A stretch of 7,697 nt of DNA, taken from positions 1 to 7,697 of the forward strand of contig JAQUOR010000077.1 in NCBI GenBank assembly GCA_028717025.1, read 5' to 3'. Shown in pieces: positions 1 to 6,518 of the stretch; within the stretch, counting starts at the first letter, position 1, and each line of letters begins with the position of its first letter. This DNA comes from Candidatus Omnitrophota bacterium. GTDB lineage: Bacteria > Omnitrophota > Gorgyraeia > Duberdicusellales > 4484-171. Both the position numbers and the translations under genes were made by a program. The notes beneath the pieces were generated by a model. The model searched no databases, was not told where the DNA came from, and was given only the letters and a program-made list of their open reading frames with translations.

Positions 1-182
1 AACATCAGATCATTGAGCGCTTCTTGACAAACTTGCCGGTACGCTTCAATCTCGCGCAGGGTGACGTACGCGCACAGGGTGTCATCATAGAAATCGAAGA
101 CGATACTGGACGGGCGCTGTCCATACAACGCGTAGAATATAAAAAAGGCAATTAAGCCTAAAGGGTAGATGCTGCTATTCAT
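1..182 (-). CDS. N-terminal part of an unknown membrane-anchored protein (runs off left edge)
   Basis: Reading the minus strand from an ATG at 182-180 gives an open frame without stops to the window edge, about 60 residues. Residues 5-19 (IYPLGLIAFFIFYAL) form one hydrophobic segment, a likely signal anchor. A polar part follows, with DFYDD near residues 34-38 and then a helix-like stretch (TLREIEAYRQVCQEALNDL). A GAGAG stretch 5 nt upstream of the ATG is a weak ribosome binding site. The gene diverges from the PilZ-dxs operon. I do not recognise the family and suggest no function. The open frame is short enough to occur by chance, but the start codon, membrane segment and plausible composition together favour a real gene. 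Confidence 0.5.
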   Translation of the reverse strand, partial: MNSSIYPLGLIAFFIFYALYGQRPSSIVFDFYDDTLCAYVTLREIEAYRQVCQEALNDLM

Positions 183-224
183 AAAAGCTCTCTCTATGAA
201 AAGGCGGATAACGGTGCATAAAAG

Positions 225-230
225 AGGAGG
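225..230 (+). promoter_or_regulatory. Ribosome binding site of the PilZ gene
   Basis: A perfect AGGAGG lies 6 nt before the ATG at 237 and fixes that start. The ATG at 196 opens only a 14-codon frame that ends in the TGA overlapping the PilZ start, and it has no binding site of its own. No convincing -35/-10 pair was found in the 54 bp between the divergent genes. Confidence 0.8.
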
Positions 231-236
231 AGCGCT

Positions 237-602
237 ATGAGCTGGGAAGGAATAGAAAAAAGAAGGTTTGTGCGCGCTAATTTCCCTTGTGAAATTGTTA
301 TTTTTGCTCCCAAAGAGCACACAGTTTCCACGCACACCGAAAATATTGGCGCCGGCGGGGTACGCGTCATCATCGAAGAAAGACTGGAAATCGATTCTTT
401 CGTACGCCTACAGCTTTATCTCTACGAAGAAAGGGAACCGATCACCTGCGAAGGAAAAATAGTCTGGATGGTCGAAAAAGAAAGTCAATACCGTAAAAAT
501 CTGGTCTTTTTTGATACCGGCATAGAATTTCATACCATGAAAGAACCGGATCGGATCAGAATAAAAAATTTAGTAGAAGCAATTGTGTTGGGGAAAAAAT
601 GA
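237..602 (+). CDS. PilZ-domain protein, putative c-di-GMP sensor
   Basis: This 121-residue protein is essentially a single PilZ domain. PilZ domains bind the second messenger cyclic di-GMP and change partner behaviour, for example in motility, polysaccharide synthesis or transcription. The first binding motif RxxxR is present as R9-R10-F11-V12-R13. The second, normally D/N-x-S-x-x-G, appears as N36-I37-G38-A39-G40-G41, so the usual serine is glycine. The beta-rich middle (VRLQLYLYE, then ITCEGKIVWM) and the GIEFHTM segment before a C-terminal helix match the PilZ barrel. There is no signal peptide or membrane segment, so it is cytoplasmic. Its TGA overlaps the dxs ATG (ATGA), which implies translational coupling. 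Nucleotide binding is probable but not certain because of the Ser-to-Gly change. Confidence 0.85.
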   Translation: MSWEGIEKRRFVRANFPCEIVIFAPKEHTVSTHTENIGAGGVRVIIEERLEIDSFVRLQLYLYEEREPITCEGKIVWMVEKESQYRKNLVFFDTGIEFHTMKEPDRIRIKNLVEAIVLGKK

Positions 603-2482
603 TTTTAGATACAATAGCTACACCCGCCGATTTAAAACGTTTAAATCTTAAAGAACTTGAAAGCTTAAGCGCCGAGATCAGGGGTTTGATCATCGATGTC
701 GTCTCCAAAAAAGGAGGACACCTCGCTTCATCGCTTGGGTCAGTGGACTTATGTATCGCGTTGCACTATTGTCTCAATACTCCCGACGATTCATTGCTCT
801 TTGACGTCGGACATCAGGCATATGCGCATAAAATCATTACGGGCAGAAGCGATTCCTTTACGACACTGCGGGAGTACAAAGGCATCAGCGGATTTCCTAA
901 CTGCCAGGAGTCGGCTTTTGACGTATACACCTGCGGTCACGCTTCTACGGCAGTTTCTTGGGCGCAAGGCATTGCTGAGGCAAAACGCCTGAAACAAGAA
1001 ACCTCCAAAACGGTTGCAATCGTCGGCGACGGAGCGTTGACCGGCGGCATGTGCTTTGAAGCCCTGAATAGTTGCGGTCACGCCCAGAGCGACGTTCTCA
1101 TTATCCTTAATAATAATGAATTAAGCATCGCGCCGTCGGTAGGCGCGCTGAGTAATTACCTTAATAAAATCATCTCTGCGCCGGTATATAACCGCATTAA
1201 GAGTGAACTGGAAACCTTTTTAAAACATTTCCAGGTAATAAAAAAATTGTCCCCCACGGTACGAAGATTCGAAGAGGCTCTCAAAGGCTTAATCGTACCG
1301 GGAATATTTTTTGAAGAACTGGGATTCCGTTATTTCGGACCTTTCGACGGTCATAACCTGGAAACACTTATCCCTACGTTAAAAAATGTTGTAAGCTTAA
1401 AGGGTCCGCGGCTTTTGCACGTAGTCACTAAAAAAGGCAAGGGCTATGTGCCTGCGGAACGTAACCCCGAAGATTTTCATAGTGCGGTCCCTTTTGCAAT
1501 AGATTCAGGAAATCCTCTTAAAAATCCTAAACATTCTTTCGGAGAAATTTTTGCCAAAAAGCTCATCGCGCTTGCAGAAGTTGACGAACGCATCACCGCA
1601 ATTACCGCGGCAATGCCCAAAGGTACGGGTCTTAATCTTTTTGCGGATAAATTTCCACGGCGCTTCTTTGATGTGGGAATTGCTGAAGGACATGCGGTAG
1701 GTTTTGCCTCCGGTCTTGCCAAAAAGGGCTTGAAACCGGTCGTAGCTATTTATTCTACGTTTTTACAGCGAGCGTTCGATCAAATCATCCACGACGTGGC
1801 TCTGCAAAATTCGGGCGTCATCTTTGCCATTGACCGCGCAGGAACGGTAGGTGAAGACGGTCCGACACATCATGGGGTGTTCGACATAGGCTATATGCGC
1901 ATAGTCCCGAATATGGTATGCATGGCTCCGAAGGATAAAGAAGAAACCGAAGACATGCTTTCTTTGGCACTTACTCTTGAATCTCCGGTAAGCATCCGTT
2001 ACCCTAAAGGAGAAGCCTATTCCTTAGACAAGCGGCAACCGGTTGAACTGGGAAAGGCAGAAATACTGCGTGAAGGTAAAGATGTCTGTATTGTCGCAGT
2101 GGGCTCAATGGTAAAAACTGCCCTGGAATGCGCAAATGTGTTAGACGAATCGGGAATACATGGTGCGATAGTCAATGCGCGGTTTATAAAACCTCTTGAT
2201 GAGGATTTATTAAAAAACATAGCGGGCACCTTTAGCCTGATCGTCACCATCGAAGAAGGCAATTTACATTGCGGCTTCGGTAGTGCAGTTTTGGAATTTT
2301 ACGATAGAGAAGAGCTCTCCCAGAGCATAAAACTTATCAGGGCGGGTTTCCCTGACGAGTTTATTCCTAATGCATCAAGAGAAAATCTTTTAAAAATGTA
2401 CGGACTTGATGCGCGCTCCCTGGCCAGAAGAATTAAAAAAATACTGCTTAAGGAAGAAATCGTATGGCAGAGGTCACGGTAA
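599..2482 (+). CDS. dxs: 1-deoxy-D-xylulose-5-phosphate synthase
   Basis: This enzyme condenses pyruvate with glyceraldehyde 3-phosphate, using thiamin diphosphate (ThDP), to give DXP. That is the first step of the non-mevalonate isoprenoid pathway; DXP is also a precursor of thiamin and pyridoxal phosphate. At 627 residues it is full length. Visible motifs are GGHLASSLG (active-site His41), DVGHQAYAHK (69-78), GHASTAVS (113-120), the ThDP/Mg motif GDGALTGG (143-150) with N171-N173, GPFDGHN (247-253), the catalytic-Glu motif DVGIAEGHAV (Glu363), YSTFLQRAFDQ (385-395), and DRAGTVGEDGPTHHG (412-426), followed by the C-terminal transketolase domain. Several positions differ from the usual consensus: Gly364 replaces Gln after the catalytic Glu, and NNNELSI replaces NDNxMSI. 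The gene starts within the PilZ stop codon and overlaps the next gene by 19 nt. Catalytic residues are intact, so I expect an active cytoplasmic enzyme. Confidence 0.97.
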   Translation: MILDTIATPADLKRLNLKELESLSAEIRGLIIDVVSKKGGHLASSLGSVDLCIALHYCLNTPDDSLLFDVGHQAYAHKIITGRSDSFTTLREYKGISGFPNCQESAFDVYTCGHASTAVSWAQGIAEAKRLKQETSKTVAIVGDGALTGGMCFEALNSCGHAQSDVLIILNNNELSIAPSVGALSNYLNKIISAPVYNRIKSELETFLKHFQVIKKLSPTVRRFEEALKGLIVPGIFFEELGFRYFGPFDGHNLETLIPTLKNVVSLKGPRLLHVVTKKGKGYVPAERNPEDFHSAVPFAIDSGNPLKNPKHSFGEIFAKKLIALAEVDERITAITAAMPKGTGLNLFADKFPRRFFDVGIAEGHAVGFASGLAKKGLKPVVAIYSTFLQRAFDQIIHDVALQNSGVIFAIDRAGTVGEDGPTHHGVFDIGYMRIVPNMVCMAPKDKEETEDMLSLALTLESPVSIRYPKGEAYSLDKRQPVELGKAEILREGKDVCIVAVGSMVKTALECANVLDESGIHGAIVNARFIKPLDEDLLKNIAGTFSLIVTIEEGNLHCGFGSAVLEFYDREELSQSIKLIRAGFPDEFIPNASRENLLKMYGLDARSLARRIKKILLKEEIVWQRSR

Positions 2483-2718
2483 AGAAAGATTCGTGTAAGG
2501 GCTGCCGGTTATGCATCATCTATTGCCCTGCACAACATCTCGTATTATCATCAAAACTAAACAAAAGAGGGGTTAGGTTTGCCCAAATCAAAGAAGGAAC
2601 GCAATGCACGGGGTGTAGCTTTTGTTTTCTGATGTGCCCGGACTCCTGCATTAAAGTCATTACGGAAAAAAAAGAGCCGAACGCACGCAAGGCTGCGAGT
2701 ACTCCTCATACTCTCTGA
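2464..2718 (+). CDS. korD: 2-oxoacid:ferredoxin oxidoreductase, delta (2x[4Fe-4S] ferredoxin) subunit
   Basis: This 84-residue bacterial-type ferredoxin carries two full CxxCxxCxxxCP motifs: C11-C14-C17-C21 and C48-C51-C54-C58. Each should hold one [4Fe-4S] cluster. It is the electron-transfer subunit of the oxidoreductase encoded by the next three genes and passes electrons from the beta-subunit cluster to free ferredoxin. The ATG lies inside the end of dxs (19-nt overlap in another frame), with AAGGA at 2450-2454 placed 9 nt upstream. Residues from about 68 to the end are a basic, low-complexity tail not expected from the family core. It could be called VorD instead, because substrate specificity is not set by this subunit. 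Confidence 0.92.
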   Translation: MAEVTVKKDSCKGCRLCIIYCPAQHLVLSSKLNKRGVRFAQIKEGTQCTGCSFCFLMCPDSCIKVITEKKEPNARKAASTPHTL

Positions 2719-2752
2719 TTTCCGATTACCGCCATCGATAGTTACGAAAACT

Positions 2753-3817
2753 ATGAAAGAAAAAAAATCCTCAAAAATATTGCTTTCCGGAAACGAAGCA
2801 ATGGGCGAAGCAGCCGTAAGGGCTGGGTGCGCATTTTATGCCGGTTATCCCATAACGCCGCAAAACGAATTAACCGCCTACATGGCCAAGAGAATGCATC
2901 AGGAAAACCGTATTTTTATCCAGGCGGAAAGCGAACTGGCGGCAATCAATATGGTTTTCGGAGCTTCCGCCGCGGGCATGCGCGCAATGACTTCTTCTTC
3001 GAGCCCCGGAATTTCTTTAAAACAAGAGGGTATTTCCTATATGGCGGGAGCGCAATTGCCCGCAGTTATCATTAACGTCATGCGCGGAGGTCCGGGATTG
3101 GGGAACATCGCCTCAAGCCAAAGCGACTACTTTCAGTCGACGCGCGGAGGAGGCCATGGCGATTATTTCACGCCGACATTTGCGCCGGCAAACACTCAGG
3201 AGGCAGCACACCTGACAATGCTCGCATTCGATATAGCTGATTATTACCGAACTCCCGTATTGATTTTAGCCGACGCCATCATCGGGCAGATGATGGAGCC
3301 GCTTACGATGCCTGCAAGAAGCGGTTTTACGAAAAAACTTCCTGCAAAAACCTGGACCTTAAGCGGGGCCAAGGGAAGAGCCCCCAATATTGTACGCTCT
3401 TTCTTTTTACCGGAGGGAGTACTTGAGGCTTACAATGAAACTTTGCGTAAAAAATGGGAAACAATAAAAAAGAACGAACAACGATACGAGACGTATCGTA
3501 CCGACGATGCCCAATGTCTCATTATAGCCTACGGTTCCCAGGCACGCATCGCAACCGAGGCAATCGATACGTTACGAAAGCAGAACATAAAAGCCGGGTT
3601 GTTTAGGCCGATAAGTTTATGGCCCTATCCGGAAAAAGGATTGCAGGCCCTTGCCAAAAAGATAAAAAATATTTTCGTCGTAGAACAATCCTTAGGCCAA
3701 ATGGTAGAGGATGTGCGCTTAAGCGTACCGCAGAAAAAAATTAATTTCTTCGGAAAAGCAGGAGGCGGTATCCCCAGACCCGATGAAATTGTTCTGTACA
3801 TAAAAAAACATATATGA
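2753..3817 (+). CDS. vorB: 2-oxoacid:ferredoxin oxidoreductase, alpha subunit (VorB/KorA type)
   Basis: The alpha subunit forms the active site with the ThDP-bearing beta subunit. The complex oxidatively decarboxylates a 2-oxoacid to its acyl-CoA and reduces ferredoxin. At 354 residues it matches the compact VorB class. Visible landmarks are GNEAMGEAAVRAGC near the start, YPITPQNE (32-39) with the substrate-contacting Thr35, QAESELAAINMVFGA (57-71), the long conserved SSSSPGISLKQEGISY (81-96), and NVMRGGPGLGN (108-118) with Arg111. Further on are QSDYFQSTRGGGHGDY (123-138), GQMMEP (168-173), and the C-terminal domain with FRPISLWPYP (284-293) and EQSLGQMVEDVR (311-322). The overall sequence resembles 3-methyl-2-oxobutanoate (2-oxoisovalerate) oxidoreductase VorB most, but 2-oxoglutarate is not excluded. 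The ATG has no evident Shine-Dalgarno site and no better in-frame start upstream. Its stop overlaps the beta-subunit start (ATGA). Confidence 0.93.
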   Translation: MKEKKSSKILLSGNEAMGEAAVRAGCAFYAGYPITPQNELTAYMAKRMHQENRIFIQAESELAAINMVFGASAAGMRAMTSSSSPGISLKQEGISYMAGAQLPAVIINVMRGGPGLGNIASSQSDYFQSTRGGGHGDYFTPTFAPANTQEAAHLTMLAFDIADYYRTPVLILADAIIGQMMEPLTMPARSGFTKKLPAKTWTLSGAKGRAPNIVRSFFLPEGVLEAYNETLRKKWETIKKNEQRYETYRTDDAQCLIIAYGSQARIATEAIDTLRKQNIKAGLFRPISLWPYPEKGLQALAKKIKNIFVVEQSLGQMVEDVRLSVPQKKINFFGKAGGGIPRPDEIVLYIKKHI

Positions 3818-4548
3818 GCGAAAAATCTCAAATTTCTGCCTTAAAAGAAGCAACGACGCACTACTGCCCCGGCTGCGGTCACGGCATATTGCACCGCCTC
3901 GTTGCGCAGGTTATCGATGAACTTAACCTGCGCGAAAAAACCGTAGGCATTGCTCCGGTGGGCTGCGCAGTAATTGCTTATGATTATTGGCATTTTGACT
4001 GTTCGGAAGCTGCTCATGGAAGAGCCCTTGCGGTCGCTACTGCGATAAAACGATGCAGGCCGCAACTTGTGGTATTTACGTATCAGGGTGACGGTGATCT
4101 AGCTTCGATCGGTCTTGCAGAAACCATGCACGCAGCTAACCGAGGAGAGCATTTAACCTGCGTTTTTGTCAATAATGCCTGCTACGGCATGACCGGCGGA
4201 CAGATGGCACCCACGACACTCGTAGGACAGAAGACTGCGACAACACCCTGGGGTAGAAACCCGAGCAACGGCGACGGCTGGCCGTTGAAGGTCAGTGAGA
4301 TACTGGCAACCCTGGAAGGTGTAGCATATGCTGCGCGCACCACCATCACAAATCCGCAGAATGTATTAAAAACCAAAAAATGCATTAAAAAAGCGTTTAC
4401 CAACCAGATAGAAAAGAAAGGCTTTTCCATTGTAGAAGTCTTAAGCCCCTGCCCCACAGTGTGGCAGAAAGAACCACCGCAGGCCATGAAATGGATCGAA
4501 GAAGAAATGACAAAAGTGTTTCCCTTGGGAATCATTAAGGACAGATAA
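3814..4548 (+). CDS. korB: 2-oxoacid:ferredoxin oxidoreductase, beta (ThDP-binding) subunit
   Basis: This 244-residue subunit binds thiamin diphosphate and the proximal iron-sulfur cluster. The ThDP/Mg site is GDGD (92-95) with N120-N121 and YGMTGGQ (124-130). CPGCGH (18-23) gives C18 and C21. Together with C51 (PVGCAV) and C213 (SPCPTVW) these are the four cysteines expected to ligate one [4Fe-4S] cluster in this family. HGRA (68-71) is the usual conserved stretch after the first helix. The gene overlaps the alpha gene by 4 nt, so the two subunits are probably made in equal amounts. A 92-nt gap with an unusual repeat separates it from the gamma gene. The subunit is shared in type by Kor, Vor and Ior enzymes and does not settle the substrate. 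Confidence 0.95.
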   Translation: MSEKSQISALKEATTHYCPGCGHGILHRLVAQVIDELNLREKTVGIAPVGCAVIAYDYWHFDCSEAAHGRALAVATAIKRCRPQLVVFTYQGDGDLASIGLAETMHAANRGEHLTCVFVNNACYGMTGGQMAPTTLVGQKTATTPWGRNPSNGDGWPLKVSEILATLEGVAYAARTTITNPQNVLKTKKCIKKAFTNQIEKKGFSIVEVLSPCPTVWQKEPPQAMKWIEEEMTKVFPLGIIKDR

Positions 4549-4550
4549 AT

Positions 4551-4626
4551 TTAGTTCATAAGCTCCTAAGCTGTTAAGCTCATAAGGAAAACACTTAAGA
4601 GCCCAGGAGCTAATGAATTTAAGAGT
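4551..4626. repeat. Inverted array of 8-bp TAAGCTNN units between beta and gamma genes
   Basis: From 4559 the sequence repeats with an exact 8-bp period: TAAGCTCC (4559), TAAGCTGT (4567), TAAGCTCA (4575), TAAGGAAA (4583). A decayed unit TTAGTTCA sits at 4551. The right half (4595-4626) carries related units on the other strand: GGAGCTAA and GAGCTTAA-like steps, again 8 bp apart. The halves therefore pair. TTCATAAGCTCCT (4555-4567) matches AGGAGCTAATGAA (4605-4617) at 12 of 13 positions. GCTCATAAG (4578-4586) matches CTTAAGAGC (4594-4602) at 8 of 9 around a 7-nt loop. No T-run follows, so it is not an ordinary terminator. It could be a mobile or dispersed repeat, or an mRNA structure that affects processing or gamma-subunit expression. 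Confidence 0.8.
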
Positions 4627-4639
4627 TGAATATAAATAA
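4613..4639 (+). other. Possible 8-codon leader ORF before the gamma-subunit gene
   Basis: An ATG at 4613 opens an 8-codon frame (MNLRVEYK) whose TAA ends 1 nt before the ATG of the gamma subunit at 4641. AGGAG at 4605-4609 lies 3 nt before this ATG, which is close but possible. The gamma gene itself has no good binding site, so re-initiation from this small frame could supply its translation. The AGGAG is in the right arm of the inverted array and would be masked when the array folds. This is inference from layout only; the frame is short enough to be chance. Confidence 0.25.
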
Positions 4640-4640
4640 T

Positions 4641-5186
4641 ATGACAGTTGAGATACTACTATCGGGATTTGGCGGACAGGGAGTGATGAGCTTAGGCAAG
4701 GCTTTAGCGACTGCTGCGCTTAGCGAAGGGAAGTACTCTCTTTATTTTCCTTCTTATGGAGCTGAAGTAAGAGGAGGGACTGCCTATTGTTTCGTAAAAA
4801 TTGCCGATACGGTTGTCGCCTCGCCGTTGATCGAAAACCCGGATATCGCAATTATTTTAAACCAACCCTCATTGGATAAATTCGAAAAAGGGTTAAAAAA
4901 AGGCTGCCTTTTAATCGCCAATGCAGATCTTATTACGCGCAAACCCGTACGGGGCGATATTAAAGCGGTGTTGGCCCCTCTTAACGCGATAGCGCTGGAA
5001 TGCGGTAACAGCAAAGTGGCAAATATAGCGGCTCTGGGAATTCTTATCACGCTTATACCCGGTCTTCTTAAAAAAGAAACGATTATAACGCTTCTTAAAA
5101 AAACGTTTTCTTCCGGAGAGCTTTTAGAACAAAACATAAAAGCATTGGACAGGGGAATCTGCTACGCCGCTCAACATAAGGAGTAA
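4641..5186 (+). CDS. korC: 2-oxoacid:ferredoxin oxidoreductase, gamma subunit
   Basis: This 181-residue subunit belongs to the pyruvate/ketoisovalerate oxidoreductase gamma family, which completes the catalytic unit and is implicated in coenzyme A binding. The hallmark glycine loop GFGGQGV is at residues 9-15, right after the first beta strand. PSYGAEVRGGT (37-47) is the second conserved block. LNQPSLDKF and GNSKVANIAALG match the family's later segments. I chose ATG 4641 because MTVEILLSGFGGQGV starts as the family usually does. An in-frame TTG at 4626 would add five residues (MNINN), but it also lacks a usable Shine-Dalgarno site. The stop is 3 nt before gltX. Translation may depend on coupling to a small upstream frame or on the folded repeat upstream. 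Confidence 0.93.
   Translation: MTVEILLSGFGGQGVMSLGKALATAALSEGKYSLYFPSYGAEVRGGTAYCFVKIADTVVASPLIENPDIAIILNQPSLDKFEKGLKKGCLLIANADLITRKPVRGDIKAVLAPLNAIALECGNSKVANIAALGILITLIPGLLKKETIITLLKKTFSSGELLEQNIKALDRGICYAAQHKE
5178..5183 (+). promoter_or_regulatory. Ribosome binding site of gltX
   Basis: AAGGAG lies 6 nt before the ATG at 5190. It overlaps the last codons of the gamma-subunit gene, so gltX is translated from the same operon transcript. Confidence 0.8.
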
Positions 5187-5189
5187 TCA

Positions 5190-6476
5190 ATGGTCAAAGT
5201 TCGCTTCGCACCCTCGCCGACAGGATATCTGCACATCGGCGGAGCACGCACGTGCCTTTTTAACTGGCTCTATGCGCGGCATATGCAGGGAAAATTTATC
5301 CTGCGCATCGAAGATACCGATGTGCAACGTTCAAAAAAAGAATATCTCGATGAGATCCTTGAAAGCATTCGCTGGCTGGGTATGGATTGGGATGAAATTT
5401 ATTATCAGTCGCAACGCTTTGATCTCTATCAACAGTACGCGCAAAAACTCATCGATGCAGGCAAAGCATACAAGAGGGAAGGTGCGGTCTTTTTTAAATA
5501 CGAATTTGCAAAGATAGAAATAAACGACCTCATCCGGGGACAAATTGTTTTTACGGAACTTCCCAAAGAAGAGGAAGTTATCATAAAAAGTGACGGTTCA
5601 CCGACCTATAACTTTAGCTGCGTCGTTGATGACGCGTTAATGGGATTGACGCTTATCATACGAGGCGAAGACCATATTTCTAATACTCCCAAGCAAATAT
5701 TGATGTATAACGCGCTTGGGCTTACCACTCCTGATTTTGCGCATGTGCCCTTGATTTTGTCTCCCGACGGAGGTCGCCTCTCAAAACGATTCGGCGCCAC
5801 CTCCATTCGTGAATACAAAGAAGAGGGCTATCTTTCGCAAGCGCTGGCCAATTATCTAACGCTATTGAGTTGGTCCCCGGGTAACAACCGTGAAATTATT
5901 TCTCTGAGGGAGACTTGCGAAATTTTTGACATAAAACATGTTAACAAAACCGGGGCGGAATTTTCTCTGGATAAATTAAGCTGGATAAATTCTGAATACA
6001 TCAAAGCAACAAACGTCAAAGATTTAAGCAAAACGTTGACGGATTACCTGGCGGGCAAAAACTTTCTTCCTGCACATACTCAAGAAGAATATCTGGAAAA
6101 AGTAATACTGCTTTTCCATGATCGCCTTACGAAACTCTCTGATTTTATTGACAGAGCGCGATTTTGCTTTTATGATGATTATGGATACGCAGACGATACC
6201 CGCGAGATATTGCAAAAGAATCTCTCCAAAGAAATTACTGCTTTAACGCAGGCAATGACAGGGTTGCAAGAATTTACCAAGGTTACGATAGAGACTGAAT
6301 TCCGTGCAACGGCGACGCGTGTAGGCTTAAAAACGAAGGACCTGGTACATCCGGTACGCGTTGCTCTAACCGGAAAACGAGTAGGTCCGGGGTTGTTCGA
6401 AACCATGGAAGTGCTCGGGAAACAGGAAGTAGTAAAGCGGCTTAACCGGCTTATAACGTATTGGCAAAGCGTTTAA
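5190..6476 (+). CDS. gltX: Glutamyl-tRNA synthetase (GluRS), compact form
   Basis: This class I aminoacyl-tRNA synthetase joins glutamate to tRNA-Glu in the cytoplasm. In organisms that lack GlnRS it can also charge tRNA-Gln. The ATP site is shown by FAPSPTGYLHIGG (6-18, HIGH-type signature at 15-18) and RLSKRFG (196-202, KMSKS-type). Glutamate and tRNA contacts include SPTYNF (137-142), VVDD (145-148) and RGEDHISNTP (158-167). The C-terminal anticodon-binding region has VHPVRVALTGKRVGPG (386-401). At 428 residues it is about 40 shorter than typical bacterial GluRS. The loss falls between GKAY (91-94) and NDLIRG (112-117), where E. coli GluRS carries a Cys/His zinc site; no cysteine remains there. 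It is the last gene of the tight operon. Confidence 0.97.
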   Translation: MVKVRFAPSPTGYLHIGGARTCLFNWLYARHMQGKFILRIEDTDVQRSKKEYLDEILESIRWLGMDWDEIYYQSQRFDLYQQYAQKLIDAGKAYKREGAVFFKYEFAKIEINDLIRGQIVFTELPKEEEVIIKSDGSPTYNFSCVVDDALMGLTLIIRGEDHISNTPKQILMYNALGLTTPDFAHVPLILSPDGGRLSKRFGATSIREYKEEGYLSQALANYLTLLSWSPGNNREIISLRETCEIFDIKHVNKTGAEFSLDKLSWINSEYIKATNVKDLSKTLTDYLAGKNFLPAHTQEEYLEKVILLFHDRLTKLSDFIDRARFCFYDDYGYADDTREILQKNLSKEITALTQAMTGLQEFTKVTIETEFRATATRVGLKTKDLVHPVRVALTGKRVGPGLFETMEVLGKQEVVKRLNRLITYWQSV

Positions 6477-6477
6477 G

Positions 6478-6514
6478 TTAATTTCCCCGCCTTACGTCGG
6501 TAAAATTAAGGAGG
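6478..6514 (+). promoter_or_regulatory. Leader with two exclusive hairpins covering the lipoprotein ribosome binding site
   Basis: AAGGAGG (6508-6514) is a strong binding site 4 nt before the ATG at 6519. Two foldings compete for it. In one, TTAATTT (6478-6484) pairs with AAATTAA (6503-6509). In the other, CCTTA (6490-6494) pairs with TAAGG (6507-6511) and, after one G-A mismatch, CC (6487-6488) pairs with GG (6513-6514), masking the whole site. No T-run follows, so neither looks like a terminator. A switch or temperature response is inference; the pairings themselves are seen. Confidence 0.4.
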
Positions 6515-6518
6515 CCTA

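Noticed and set aside
106..138. Promoter candidate CTGGAC ... TAGAAT for the PilZ-dxs operon
   Set aside because: The spacer is 21 bp and the -35 box is poor, and it would lie inside the divergent gene.
196..240. A 14-codon leader peptide ending in the PilZ start (ATGA overlap)
   Set aside because: There is no ribosome binding site before the ATG at 196 and the strong AGGAGG already serves the PilZ ATG; the short frame is likely chance.
4551..4626. Reading the inverted array as an intrinsic terminator after the beta-subunit gene
   Set aside because: No T-run follows the stem, the stem is AT-rich with mismatches, and the gamma subunit of the same complex lies directly downstream.
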